Assembly: GCF_007665395.1 (NCBI RefSeq)
Contig: NZ_VDND01000005.1
Location: 1-64,000 of the forward strand
Reading direction: 5' to 3'
DNA: 64,000 nt
Source: Pseudomonas oryzihabitans
Lineage (GTDB): Bacteria; Pseudomonadota; Gammaproteobacteria; Pseudomonadales; Pseudomonadaceae
Each line of letters begins with the position of its first letter. Position 1 is the first letter of the stretch. The position numbers and the translations under genes are program-made. Shown in pieces: positions 1 through 7,485 of the stretch. The notes under the pieces are model-generated. The model ran no database searches and was not told the origin of the DNA. It saw nothing but the letters and a program-made list of their open reading frames with translations.

Positions 1-340
1 CGACGAACACCGGGGTGGCGCCGATCAGGGTGATCATGTTGGCGGTCGACACCCAGGTCAGCGAGGGGGTGATCACCTCGTCGCCCGGGCCGATGTCCAG
101 CGCCAGCAGGGTCACGTGCATGGCGGCGGTGGCCGAGCACAGGGCCACCGCATGGGCCGCGCCCACCGAGGCGGCGAAGCGCTCTTCCAGCAGGTTGGCC
201 TGGGGCCCGGTGGTGATCCAGCCCGAGGTGAGCACCTGGCTCACCGCGGCCACTTCCTCGACCCCGATGCTCGGGCGGGAGAACGGCAGGAAAGGCTCGT
301 CCAGCTGACGCGGGGCGGAGCTCTGGGACAGATCGTTCAT
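1..340 (-). CDS. arnB: UDP-4-amino-4-deoxy-L-arabinose aminotransferase ArnB, 5' part only
   Basis: This is the N-terminal 113 codons of a leftward gene that leaves the window. The translation starts [13 protein letters not shown] and then reads [40 protein letters not shown] and [14 protein letters not shown], which match the conserved start of ArnB/PmrH, a PLP-dependent DegT-family aminotransferase. The family makes UDP-L-Ara4N, the precursor used to modify lipid A and give polymyxin resistance. The catalytic lysine lies outside the window. The ATG at 340 is the only well-placed start in frame. An inverted repeat with CTTA half-sites lies about 55 to 85 bases upstream (separate entry). In other pseudomonads arnB heads arnBCADTEF; the rest of the operon would lie to the left. 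Confidence 0.9.
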   Translation of the reverse strand, partial: MNDLSQSSAPRQLDEPFLPFSRPSIGVEEVAAVSQVLTSGWITTGPQANLLEERFAASVGAAHAVALCSATAAMHVTLLALDIGPGDEVITPSLTWVSTANMITLIGATPVFV

Positions 341-395
341 GGCGGCTCATCCGGAGAGGGGGCGCCGGCATGGACACCCGACGCGATGAGCCCAG

Positions 396-427
396 GCTAA
401 GGGGGACTGCCTTACGGCCCCCTTAGC
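396..427. promoter_or_regulatory. Inverted repeat with PmrA-box-like direct repeat upstream of arnB
   Basis: GCTAAGGGGG (396-405) is repeated in perfect inverted form as CCCCCTTAGC (418-427). Overlapping it are two CTTA half-sites, CTTACG at 411 and CTTAGC at 422, separated by five bases. That is the spacing of the PmrA box (CTTAAT-N5-CTTAAT type), and PmrA is the known activator of arn operons. The half-sites are oriented away from arnB and are imperfect, so binding is inference. Confidence 0.35.
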
Positions 428-602
428 GCAACCTGACAACTGCCTGACAGCCGGTCGGCTCTCTCGCCACCCTCGTGAACCCCTTGGCAAAACAAGGGGT
501 TAGCGCGCGACGCAGGGGGTGCCGATGGTCGCCCGGCAGCCTAGAATGCAGTCCCTGCCGCCCGCGGCAGCCCCGAACCTGACACGAGAGACGACCGCGC
601 CC

Positions 603-878
603 ATGCTGGACAAGACCCTGAGCGAACTGGAAACCGCGATCCGCGACCTGCTGCAGCGCAACCAGCGCCTGACCGCCCGCACCCAGGAACTGGAGCAGGC
701 CCTGGCCGCCGCGCGCGAGGAAAACGACACCCTGCAACTGAGTCTGCTGGAGCAGGAAGAAGCCGGCGCCGGCACCCGCCAGCGCGTGGAAGGCCTGCTG
801 GCCCTGCTGTCCGCGCAGTCGGTTGAGCAGGCGGTAGCCGCCGACGCCGAGCAACGCCACGCGGCCAGCGTCGAGTGA
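603..878 (+). CDS. ZapB-like coiled-coil protein (TIGR02449 family)
   Basis: A 91-residue protein beginning MLDKTLSELETAIRDLLQ. It is almost entirely heptad-rich coiled coil (leucines in LETAIRDLLQRNQRL and LEQALAAAREENDTLQLSLLEQ), as in the small pseudomonad TIGR02449 proteins encoded just before zapA. It probably works with ZapA at the FtsZ ring, as ZapB does in enteric bacteria; that is inferred from context. The ATG at 603 was chosen because the coiled coil starts there; a longer in-frame extension to 519 looks unrelated. The stop overlaps the zapA GTG start by 4 bases, so the two are translationally coupled. Confidence 0.8.
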   Translation: MLDKTLSELETAIRDLLQRNQRLTARTQELEQALAAAREENDTLQLSLLEQEEAGAGTRQRVEGLLALLSAQSVEQAVAADAEQRHAASVE

Positions 879-1165
879 AGAGCGCCAACCCGGGCGCCGA
901 TGACGAGGTAGAGGTGCTCGGTCGCCGCTACCGCTTCAAGGTGGCCGAAGGCGACCGCGCCGCCCTGCAACAGGCCGCCGCGCGCCTGCGCGACGAACTG
1001 GTCACCATCCAGGGCGACCGCCGCCGCGGTGACGCCACCGAGCTGCTGGTGCTGGCCGCCCTGCGCCTGAGCCTGGATACCGCCGCCGACGCCGGCGCCC
1101 TGAGCGCCCTCGACACCCGCCTCCAGGCCCTGACCGCCGAGGTACGGGCCGCGCAGGAAGGCTAG
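875..1165 (+). CDS. zapA: Cell division protein ZapA
   Basis: A 96-residue protein with the ZapA layout: an N-terminal beta globular head (VEVLGRRYRFKVAEGDRAALQQAAARLRDE in two stretches) followed by a long C-terminal helix (RGDATELLVLAALRLSLD onward) that forms the tetramer coiled coil. ZapA binds and bundles FtsZ in the cytoplasm. The start is GTG at 875 inside GTGA, overlapping the stop of the ZapB-like gene. In P. aeruginosa the next items are 6S RNA and a 5-formyl-THF cyclo-ligase gene; here a repeat array follows instead. Confidence 0.9.
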   Translation: MKSANPGADDEVEVLGRRYRFKVAEGDRAALQQAAARLRDELVTIQGDRRRGDATELLVLAALRLSLDTAADAGALSALDTRLQALTAEVRAAQEG

Positions 1166-1174
1166 GGCCTGGCT

Positions 1175-1863
1175 TTGCCGCCTCTCCCCTTGGGAGAGGT
1201 CTGGGGTGTGGGAACCGCTACGCGCGAAGCCACCGGCATAGGCTGGACTCCGCCGTGTTGGGCTTCGACGATAAAGCTGTCTCAACCCAACCTACGAAGC
1301 TCACGCGCTCCGCCAGAACCCCCGCCTGCGTTCGACTCCGTAGGGTGGATGACGGCGTAGCCTCATCCACGGCGGCACGGCACCCGCGCCGTTCCGTCCC
1401 CTCTCCCTTTGGGAGAGGGCTGGGGTGAGGGAACCGCTACGCGCGAAGCCACCGGCATAGGCTCGACTCCGCCGTGTTGGGCTTCGACGATAAAGCTGTC
1501 TCAACCCAACCTACGCCAGAACCCACCAGCCGCGCTCTGCTCCCTCTCCCCTTGGGAGAGAGCTGGGGTGAGGGAACCGCTACGCGCGCAGCCACCGACA
1601 TAGGCTCGACTCCGCCGTGTTGGGCTTCGACGATAAAGCGGTCTCAACCCAACCTACGCCAGAACCCACCCGCCGCGCTCCGCCCCCTCTCCCTCTGGGA
1701 GAGGGCTGGGGTGAGGGAACCGCTACGCGCGCAGCCACCGGCATAGGCTCGACTCCGCCGTGTTGGGCTTCGACGATAAAGCTGTCTCAACCCAACCTAC
1801 GCCAGAACCCACCAGCCGCGCTCCGCCCCCTCTCCCTCTGGGAGAGGGCTGGGGTGAGGGAAC
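1175..1863. repeat. 143-bp tandem array of composite intergenic repeats
   Basis: This fills most of the 885-base gap between zapA and the chorismate mutase gene. Each unit joins module A (CCTCTCCC-n-GGGAGAGGGCTGGGGTGAGGG), a spacer (GAACCGCTACGCGCG then CACCGGCATAGGCTCGACTC), and module B, GTTGGGCTTCGACGATAAAG followed by CTGTCTCAACCCAACCTACG. Module B starts at 1257, 1476, 1619 and 1762, so the last three units have an exact 143-bp period. The first unit carries about 76 extra bases, and a fifth module A closes the array at 1829-1863. Several long open frames cross it, but they only translate the repeat and are not genes. Downstream, 1864-2050 shows no recognised element. Confidence 0.9.
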
Positions 1864-2050
1864 CGCTTCACTGGAAACCGCCCACGTGCATTCGCCTCCG
1901 CTGCTTTGCGCTTCGACGCTGGAGCCGTCTCCACCTACCTACCCCGCGCCTACCCCACACCCCGCAACCAACCGCCCTGCCCCGGCCATCTTGACCCCTT
2001 CGCCGCCCCGTGCGAGCTTCGGAGCCCTTTCCGCTGCCCTGGAGGTCGTC

Positions 2051-2602
2051 ATGTCGGGTATTCGCTGGCTCGCCATTCCCCTGCTCAGCCTCGCCCTGGG
2101 CGCCCAGGCCGCCCCGGCGCCCCTGCCCGCGTTGCTGGATGCCATGGCCCAGCGGCTGGCGGTGGCCGACCAGGTCGCCCGCAGCAAGCACGACACGGGC
2201 AAGCCGGTGCTGGACGAGGTCCGCGAGCACCAGGTGCTCGACAGCGTCGGCCAGACCGCCAAGGGCACCGGCGTAAGCCCAGCCACCGCCCAGACCTTCT
2301 TCGCTGCCCAGATGGAAGCCAACAAACTGGTGCAATACGGCCTGCTCGACGCCTGGCGCCGCGGTACCCAACCGCTACCGGCGACCACGCCGGACCTGGC
2401 TGGACTCAGGACCCGCCTCGACACCCTGCAGACCCAGCTGCTCGCCGGGCTCGCCGCCACCGGCGACCTGCGCACGGCCAAGGACTGCCCTGCCCAGCTC
2501 GACCGCGCCCTGGCCGCTCACCTCGCCACGGCCAAGCCCGACGCCCTCCACCGCCTGGCGCTGCTGCGGGCGCTGGGCGATTTCTGCGCCCTGCCCCGCT
2601 GA
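2051..2602 (+). CDS. aroQ: Periplasmic chorismate mutase (AroQ gamma class)
   Basis: 183 residues with a Sec signal peptide (MSGIRWLAIPLLSLALGAQA, cleavage near AQA-AP). The mature part has the helical AroQ motifs: RLAVADQVARSKHDTGKPV (core arginine and lysine), DEVREHQVLDSV, and TAQTFFAAQMEANKLVQYG. The gamma class is the exported form, which converts chorismate to prephenate in the periplasm, sometimes beside cyclohexadienyl dehydratase; that partner is not encoded nearby. The ATG at 2051 has GGAGG six bases upstream and puts the signal peptide at the N-terminus. Two cysteines (KDCPAQ and DFCALPR) could form the disulphide seen in exported relatives. Confidence 0.85.
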   Translation: MSGIRWLAIPLLSLALGAQAAPAPLPALLDAMAQRLAVADQVARSKHDTGKPVLDEVREHQVLDSVGQTAKGTGVSPATAQTFFAAQMEANKLVQYGLLDAWRRGTQPLPATTPDLAGLRTRLDTLQTQLLAGLAATGDLRTAKDCPAQLDRALAAHLATAKPDALHRLALLRALGDFCALPR

Positions 2603-2680
2603 GCGCCTGTTCATAATCCGCTGCGCATCGGCCACACTGCATTACAAATGCCCGGGATCACCGGACGCTAAGGACTCCCC

Positions 2681-3358
2681 ATGCATATCCTGCTCGTCGA
2701 GGACGACACCACCCTGGCCGACGGCATCCGCCGCGTCTTGGAAGGCCATGGCATGCAGGTCGACCTGCTGCGCAGTGGCGCCGAGGCCGACGCCTGGCTG
2801 CGTACCACCCGCTTCGCCGTGGTGGTGCTGGATATCGGCCTGCCCGGCGGGCTGGACGGCTTCGAGGTGGTCCGCCGCCTGCGCCAGCGTGGCAGCGACC
2901 AGCCGGTGCTGCTGCTCACCGCCCGCGACGCCATCGACGACCGGGTGCACGGTTTCGAGGTGGGCGCCGACGACTACCTGGTCAAGCCCTTCGCCGTGCC
3001 CGAGCTGGTGGCCCGGATCAAGGCGCTGGCCCGCCGCGCCGGTGGCCAGAACAGCGCCGACCTGGCCCTCGGCACGCTGCGCCTCGACACCGCCGCCCAC
3101 CAGGCGCGCCTCGGCGAGACGCCGCTGGACCTCTCGGCCCGGGAATGGGCGGTGCTCGAACACCTGCTGCGCCAGGCCGGCAAGGTGGTCTCCAAGCAGC
3201 AGATCATCGACGCCCTGGCCCCCTGGGGCAGCGAAGACCTGACCCATAACGCCGTGGAGGTCTATGTCTCGCGCCTGCGCCTGAAACTGGCCGACTCCGG
3301 TGTCGGCATCCGCACCGTGCGCGGCTTCGGCTATCGCCTGGAGGAGGCGACGCCATGA
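2681..3358 (+). CDS. OmpR-family response regulator (TctD-like)
   Basis: 225 residues. The receiver domain (about 1-115) has the acidic pair in LLVEDD, the phospho-acceptor Asp51 in VVVLDIGLPGG, the switch Thr in LLLTARDA and the Lys in YLVKPF. The C-terminal winged helix (about 130-222) ends with the typical NAVEVYVSRLRLKL and IRTVRGFGYRLE. AAGGA precedes the ATG. It overlaps the sensor kinase gene by 4 bases, so the pair is one operon. The TctD-like assignment rests on the TctE-like partner. No target operon adjoins it, and whether it controls the TRAP genes at 11.7 kb is unknown. Confidence 0.85.
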   Translation: MHILLVEDDTTLADGIRRVLEGHGMQVDLLRSGAEADAWLRTTRFAVVVLDIGLPGGLDGFEVVRRLRQRGSDQPVLLLTARDAIDDRVHGFEVGADDYLVKPFAVPELVARIKALARRAGGQNSADLALGTLRLDTAAHQARLGETPLDLSAREWAVLEHLLRQAGKVVSKQQIIDALAPWGSEDLTHNAVEVYVSRLRLKLADSGVGIRTVRGFGYRLEEATP

Positions 3359-4749
3359 CCCCTGCCGCGCCCAGCCTGCGCCGGCGCCTGCTGAAATGGC
3401 TGGTGCTGCCGGTGCTGCTGGTCAATCTCGGGGGCGCGGTGATCAGCTATCAGTTCGCTCGCAAGCCGGCGTTCAGTGCCCTGGATGGCGACCTCACCGA
3501 TTCCGCGGTGCTGCTGCTGGAACAGCTGGAAATGGATGGCAACGGCAGGCTGTGGCTGCCTACCGAGGTGGAGTACCTGCTGCGCCACAACAGCCATGAT
3601 CACGTCTGGCTGGCCGTCCGCTCCCTCGACGGCCGGCTGCTGTTCGGCGATGCCGCCATGCCGGTCCAGGAGATCACCGAGGAGATGCGCGACGGCCATA
3701 CCACCGCCCTGCGCGCCCGCATCAACGACCGTTCGGTGTTCATGGTCGGCCGCCTGGGCAACGTCGCCGGCCAGCCGGTGGTGGCCAGCGTCGCCCAGAC
3801 CCTGAGTCGCCACACCGCGGCCCTGCAGCGCATGGTGCTGACCCTGGTGGTGGTGCAGATCCTCGTCGCCCTGCTCATCGCCGCCCAGCTGCTCTGGGCG
3901 GTGCGCCGCGGCCTGAAACCCCTGGAGCGCCTGGAGCGCCAGCTCGACAGCCGTCACTACGATGACCTCGCCCCCCTGCGCGAAGAGGGTGCCCCGCGTG
4001 AGCTGGGCACCTTCGTCACCGCGCTCAACGGCCTGCTGCTGCGTATCCGCGAGGGCGCGCGCAACCAGCGTGCCTTCCTCGACGACATGGCCCACCAGCT
4101 GCGCACCCCGCTGGCGGGCATCAGCACCCTGACCCAGTGGCTGCGCCAGCGCCATGCCGGCGATGCCGAAAGCGCCGCCGCCCTGGCGCAACTCCAGGCC
4201 GCCACCGAACGCATGACCCGCCAGACCAACCAGCTGCTCACCCTGGCCCGCGCCGCCACCGCCCGGCTGGAAAGCCCACCCCGTGGCCCCATGCGCCTGG
4301 ACGAACTGATCGGCGAAGCCATCCCCAGCCAGCTGGCCGAGGCCGACCGCCATGGCATCGACCTGGGTTACGAACTGGAGCCGCACACGGTGCTGGGCAA
4401 CGCTTTCCAGCTGCGCGACCTGCTCGACAACCTGGTGGACAATGCCCTGAGGTATACCCCCCGGGGTGGCCAGGTCACGGTACGGCTGCATGGCCAGGCC
4501 GGCGCGACCGTCCTGGAGGTCGAAGACGATGGCCCGGGCATTCCCGAGGCCGAGCGCGACCGCATCTTCGAGCGCTTCTATCGTCTCGACAGCGGCATCC
4601 ACGGTACCGGTCTGGGCCTGGCCATCGTCCGCGACATCGCCACCGCCCACGACGCCGGCATCGAACTGGCGACCCCGGCCAGCGGCCAGGGCCTGCGCGT
4701 AGCCATCCATTTCCCGCCGCTGGCCGTGCCGCCGGCGGAGGCTTCGTAG
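3355..4749 (+). CDS. TctE-like sensor histidine kinase
   Basis: 464 residues with two membrane segments (about 11-31 and 160-182) that flank a periplasmic 2CSK_N-type sensor region (ALDGDLTDSAVLLLEQLEM, RLLFGDAAMP). A HAMP-like linker precedes the phospho-acceptor His247 in DDMAHQLRTPLAG. The ATPase domain shows the N box (LLDNLVDNALRYTP), DDGPGIP, FERFYR and GTGLGLAIV. It senses an external small molecule, possibly a carboxylate by analogy with TctE, and phosphorylates the regulator encoded just upstream. The TAG stop lies inside the first base triplet of a GTAGG repeat module, so the repeat seems to have set the C-terminus. Confidence 0.85.
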   Translation: MTPAAPSLRRRLLKWLVLPVLLVNLGGAVISYQFARKPAFSALDGDLTDSAVLLLEQLEMDGNGRLWLPTEVEYLLRHNSHDHVWLAVRSLDGRLLFGDAAMPVQEITEEMRDGHTTALRARINDRSVFMVGRLGNVAGQPVVASVAQTLSRHTAALQRMVLTLVVVQILVALLIAAQLLWAVRRGLKPLERLERQLDSRHYDDLAPLREEGAPRELGTFVTALNGLLLRIREGARNQRAFLDDMAHQLRTPLAGISTLTQWLRQRHAGDAESAAALAQLQAATERMTRQTNQLLTLARAATARLESPPRGPMRLDELIGEAIPSQLAEADRHGIDLGYELEPHTVLGNAFQLRDLLDNLVDNALRYTPRGGQVTVRLHGQAGATVLEVEDDGPGIPEAERDRIFERFYRLDSGIHGTGLGLAIVRDIATAHDAGIELATPASGQGLRVAIHFPPLAVPPAEAS

Positions 4750-4990
4750 GTTGGCGCTGAGCGCAGCGAAGCCCAACACACCAGAGCCTATCCCCTCACC
4801 CCAACCCTCTCCCCGAGGGAGAGGGAGTAATCCGACGCGCCCCCACCCTCGTAGGTTGGCGCTGAGCACAGCGAAGCCCAACAGGCCAGAGCCTACCCCC
4901 TCACCCCAACCCTCTCCCTGAGGGAGAGAGAGCAATCCAACGCGCCCCCTCACCCTCGTAGGTTGGGTTGAACGCAGCGAAGCCCAACAT
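4746..4990. repeat. ~106-bp tandem composite repeat between tctE-like and thiolase genes
   Basis: Module B in the forward sense (GTAGGTTGGCGCTGAGC, then CAGCGAAGCCCAAC) starts at 4746, 4851 and 4958. Module A (CCCTCACCCCAACCCTCTCC) lies between, giving a period of 105-107 bp and about 2.3 units. The array fills the 256-base gap between convergent genes and supplies the stop codon of the upstream kinase gene. Confidence 0.85.
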
Positions 4991-5005
4991 CCCCAGGCGA
5001 AAACC

Positions 5006-6250
5006 CTAACGCCCCCGCCACTGCGGATTCTCCAGCAACACCGCCATGCCCTGCCCACCGCCGATGCACACCGCCGCCACCCCATACCTGAGCCCTTCCG
5101 CGCGCAGTTGCCGGGCCAGGGTGATGGCCAGGCGCAGGCCGGTAGCCGCCAGCGGATGGCCGAGGGCGATGGACCCGCCATGCACGTTCAGGCGGGCCGG
5201 ATCCAACTCCAGGGCGCGCTGCACCGCCAACACCTGAGCGCCCTGGGCCTCGTTGATCTCTAGCCGGTCGATGGCCTCCAGCGGCAGGCCGGCACGCTCG
5301 AGCAGGCCCTGGATGGCCGGCACCGGGCCGCTGCCCATCACGTCCGGCGGCACCCCCACCACGCAACTACCGCGCACCCAGGCCAGCGCCTGCGCGGGTG
5401 CGGCGTCCACGCCGCGCGCCAGCAGCACGGCGGCGGCGCCATCGGTCACCGCGCAGCTGTTGCCAGCGGTCTGGACCCCGCCCGGATGCACCGGCGTCAG
5501 CCGCGCCAGGGCCTCCCGTGAGGTCTCCCGCGGATGGCTGTCATGCTCCACCACCGCGCAGCCCCGCGGCAGGCGCAACTCCCGTGGCGCCAGGCCCTCA
5601 GCCTCGAAGCGCGCCGCTGCCACCGGCACGATCTCCTCGCGAAACCAGCCCTGGCGCTGGGCCGCCAGGGTCCGCTCGAAACTGCGCAGCGCCCAGGCAT
5701 CGACATCCTCCCGGTCCAGGCCATGCCGCTGTGCCAGCCGCTCCGCGGTGCCGAGCATGTCCAGCCCGGCCGCCGGATCCTTCAGCGCCTCCCAGAGAAA
5801 GTCGTGGAATTCCACCGGCGCGCCGAGGCGAAAGCCGCTACGATGGGTGTAGGCGGCGATGGGATTGCGGGTCATGGACTCGGCCGCCACGCACAGCACC
5901 CGGCTGGCCTGGCCACTCTGCAACTGGTCACTGGCCTGGCGTAGCAACTCCAGGCCGGTACCGCAGACACGCTGCACCAGCAGCGCCGGCACCGCCTCGG
6001 GCACCCCGGCATAGAGACCGATGTGGCGCGGCAACAGATAGGCATCGAAGCTGGCCTGGGCGACGCAGCCGGCCAGCACGGAATCCACCATTCCGGCGTC
6101 ATGCCCGCGCGCCAGCAGCGCCCGGGCCACGGCGATGCCCAGGTCGGTGGGCGAGACCTGGCCCAGGGCGCCATTCAGGTCGGTCCAGGGTGTGCGCACG
6201 CCATCCAGCAGCAGGACATCCTCGTACAGCGCACTCAGGCCATTAGGCAT
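5006..6250 (-). CDS. Thiolase / acetyl-CoA acetyltransferase family protein
   Basis: 414 residues from the ATG at 6250. Thiolase hallmarks are all present: nucleophile Cys96 in LVQRVCGTGLELL, NEAQGAQVL, the His motif NVHGGSIALGHPLAATG, and the second catalytic Cys in AVCIGGGQGMAVLLE. The enzyme would cleave a 3-ketoacyl-CoA or condense acyl-CoAs in the cytoplasm. It is the last gene of a leftward operon with an MFS importer and an outer-membrane channel, which suggests the terminal step in catabolism of an imported acid. An in-frame start at 6268 is possible, but 6250 gives the usual 8-base overlap with the transporter gene. Confidence 0.85.
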   Translation of the reverse strand: MPNGLSALYEDVLLLDGVRTPWTDLNGALGQVSPTDLGIAVARALLARGHDAGMVDSVLAGCVAQASFDAYLLPRHIGLYAGVPEAVPALLVQRVCGTGLELLRQASDQLQSGQASRVLCVAAESMTRNPIAAYTHRSGFRLGAPVEFHDFLWEALKDPAAGLDMLGTAERLAQRHGLDREDVDAWALRSFERTLAAQRQGWFREEIVPVAAARFEAEGLAPRELRLPRGCAVVEHDSHPRETSREALARLTPVHPGGVQTAGNSCAVTDGAAAVLLARGVDAAPAQALAWVRGSCVVGVPPDVMGSGPVPAIQGLLERAGLPLEAIDRLEINEAQGAQVLAVQRALELDPARLNVHGGSIALGHPLAATGLRLAITLARQLRAEGLRYGVAAVCIGGGQGMAVLLENPQWRGR

Positions 6251-7475
6251 GACCGGGTGCCTCCGCACTCGAGGTAGCCACCGGTACCGCCGTCCGCCGC
6301 TGCAGCAGGGCCAGCACCGCGCCCGCCGCCACCAGCACCGCCGGGGTGGTGGCCAGCACCAGCGTCGCCGCCCCGCCTCCCACCGCCAGCACCTGGCCAG
6401 CGAGCAGCGGCCCGGCCATGGCGCCCAGGCGACCCACGGCTACCGCCGCGCCGGTGCCGGTGGCCCGCACCGCCGCCGGGTAGAGTTGCGGCGCCAGGGC
6501 ATAGAGCACCAGCTGGCCACCGACCACGAACAGCCCGGCGGCGAAACCGGCCAGGGCCACCAGCGGATAGGCCTTGGCCAGGCCCAACCCGGCGAGGCCG
6601 AGCAGGATGCCCAGGTAGATGGCCAGCACCGTCAGCCGCGGCCGCCAGCGATCCATCAGCAGGCCGAACAGCACCGAACCGATGCCGCCGCCGAGGTTGA
6701 AGAGGATCTGCACCCCCACCGCCTGGCCCCGGCTGAAGCCCTGCCCCACCAGTAGCGAGGGCAGCCAGTTGAGCAGCAGGTACATCACCGTGAGGGTGAA
6801 GAAATAGCCCAGCCACAGCAGCAGGGTGGTCGACAGCGGCACCGCCCCCAACCAGGCCCCGCGTGTCCCCGCGGCCTGAGCGGCGCCACGCCCGCGGAAA
6901 AAGCCGGCGGTCTCCACCAGGTAGCGGCCGAGCAGCGGCGCCACCAACAGCGGCGCCAGGCCGCCGACATAGAACACCGTCTGCCAGCGGCCGACGTCCA
7001 ACAGTCCCACCACCGCCGCCAGGGCGCCGCCCAGGGGCACGCCGCAGTACATCAGGCTGACCGCCGTGGCCCGGGCGCGTTCGTCCACCGATTCGGCGGA
7101 CAGCGCGATCAGGTTCGGCAGGGCGCCGCCCAGGCCGATGCCGGTGAGCAGCCGCGCCAGCAGCAGGCTCTCCAGACTCCAGACATGGGCGGTGGCCACC
7201 GAGAAGACGCCGAAGATCAGCACGCAGGCGATCAGCACCCGCTTGCGACCGATGCGATCGGCGCACCAGCCGCCGATGAAGGCCCCGGGCAGCAGGCCGA
7301 GAATGCTGGCGCTGAACACCAGGCCCATCTGCCCCGGCTGGAAGCCGAAGGCCTTGGCCATGGCCGGGGCGGCGATGCCCATGGCCTGTAGGTCCATGCC
7401 TTCCAGCAGGGCGACGATGAAGCACAGCACGAGGGTCAGGCGGGCCCCGGGCGGGGCGGTCGAGAGCAGGCGCAT
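6243..7475 (-). CDS. MFS transporter, aromatic acid:H+ symporter type
   Basis: 410 residues with about twelve hydrophobic helices. The MFS signature between helices 2 and 3 is GGWCADRIGRKRVL, and the N-terminal VALLEGMDLQAMGIAAPAMA resembles the D-x-x-D/E region of the AAHS family (PcaK, BenK, MhpT). A related motif, GLLMDRWRPRL, recurs in the second half, as expected for the duplicated fold. It would import an aromatic or related carboxylate across the inner membrane by proton symport; the substrate is not readable. It sits between the channel gene (10-base gap) and the thiolase gene (8-base overlap). Confidence 0.8.
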   Translation of the reverse strand: MRLLSTAPPGARLTLVLCFIVALLEGMDLQAMGIAAPAMAKAFGFQPGQMGLVFSASILGLLPGAFIGGWCADRIGRKRVLIACVLIFGVFSVATAHVWSLESLLLARLLTGIGLGGALPNLIALSAESVDERARATAVSLMYCGVPLGGALAAVVGLLDVGRWQTVFYVGGLAPLLVAPLLGRYLVETAGFFRGRGAAQAAGTRGAWLGAVPLSTTLLLWLGYFFTLTVMYLLLNWLPSLLVGQGFSRGQAVGVQILFNLGGGIGSVLFGLLMDRWRPRLTVLAIYLGILLGLAGLGLAKAYPLVALAGFAAGLFVVGGQLVLYALAPQLYPAAVRATGTGAAVAVGRLGAMAGPLLAGQVLAVGGGAATLVLATTPAVLVAAGAVLALLQRRTAVPVATSSAEAPGHA

Positions 7476-7485
7476 GGCGGACTCC

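Noticed and set aside
1175..1863. Possible CRISPR array from regular spacing
   Set aside because: Units are 143 bases and the spacers between modules are themselves repeated, unlike unique CRISPR spacers. No cas gene is present.
1166..2050. Possible 6S RNA after zapA
   Set aside because: The expected long imperfect hairpin was not seen; the space is filled by repeats. A covariance search would be needed to be certain.
1175..2602. Open frames of 60-280 codons across the first repeat array
   Set aside because: They repeat the same peptide in each unit (for example LPLGEGWGEG), which shows that they are translations of the repeat. Only the part from 2051 is a real gene.
3331..5181. 616-codon leftward frame over the tctE-like gene
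   Set aside because: It reads through the repeat array and then antisense to the kinase; the kinase motifs on the plus strand are decisive.
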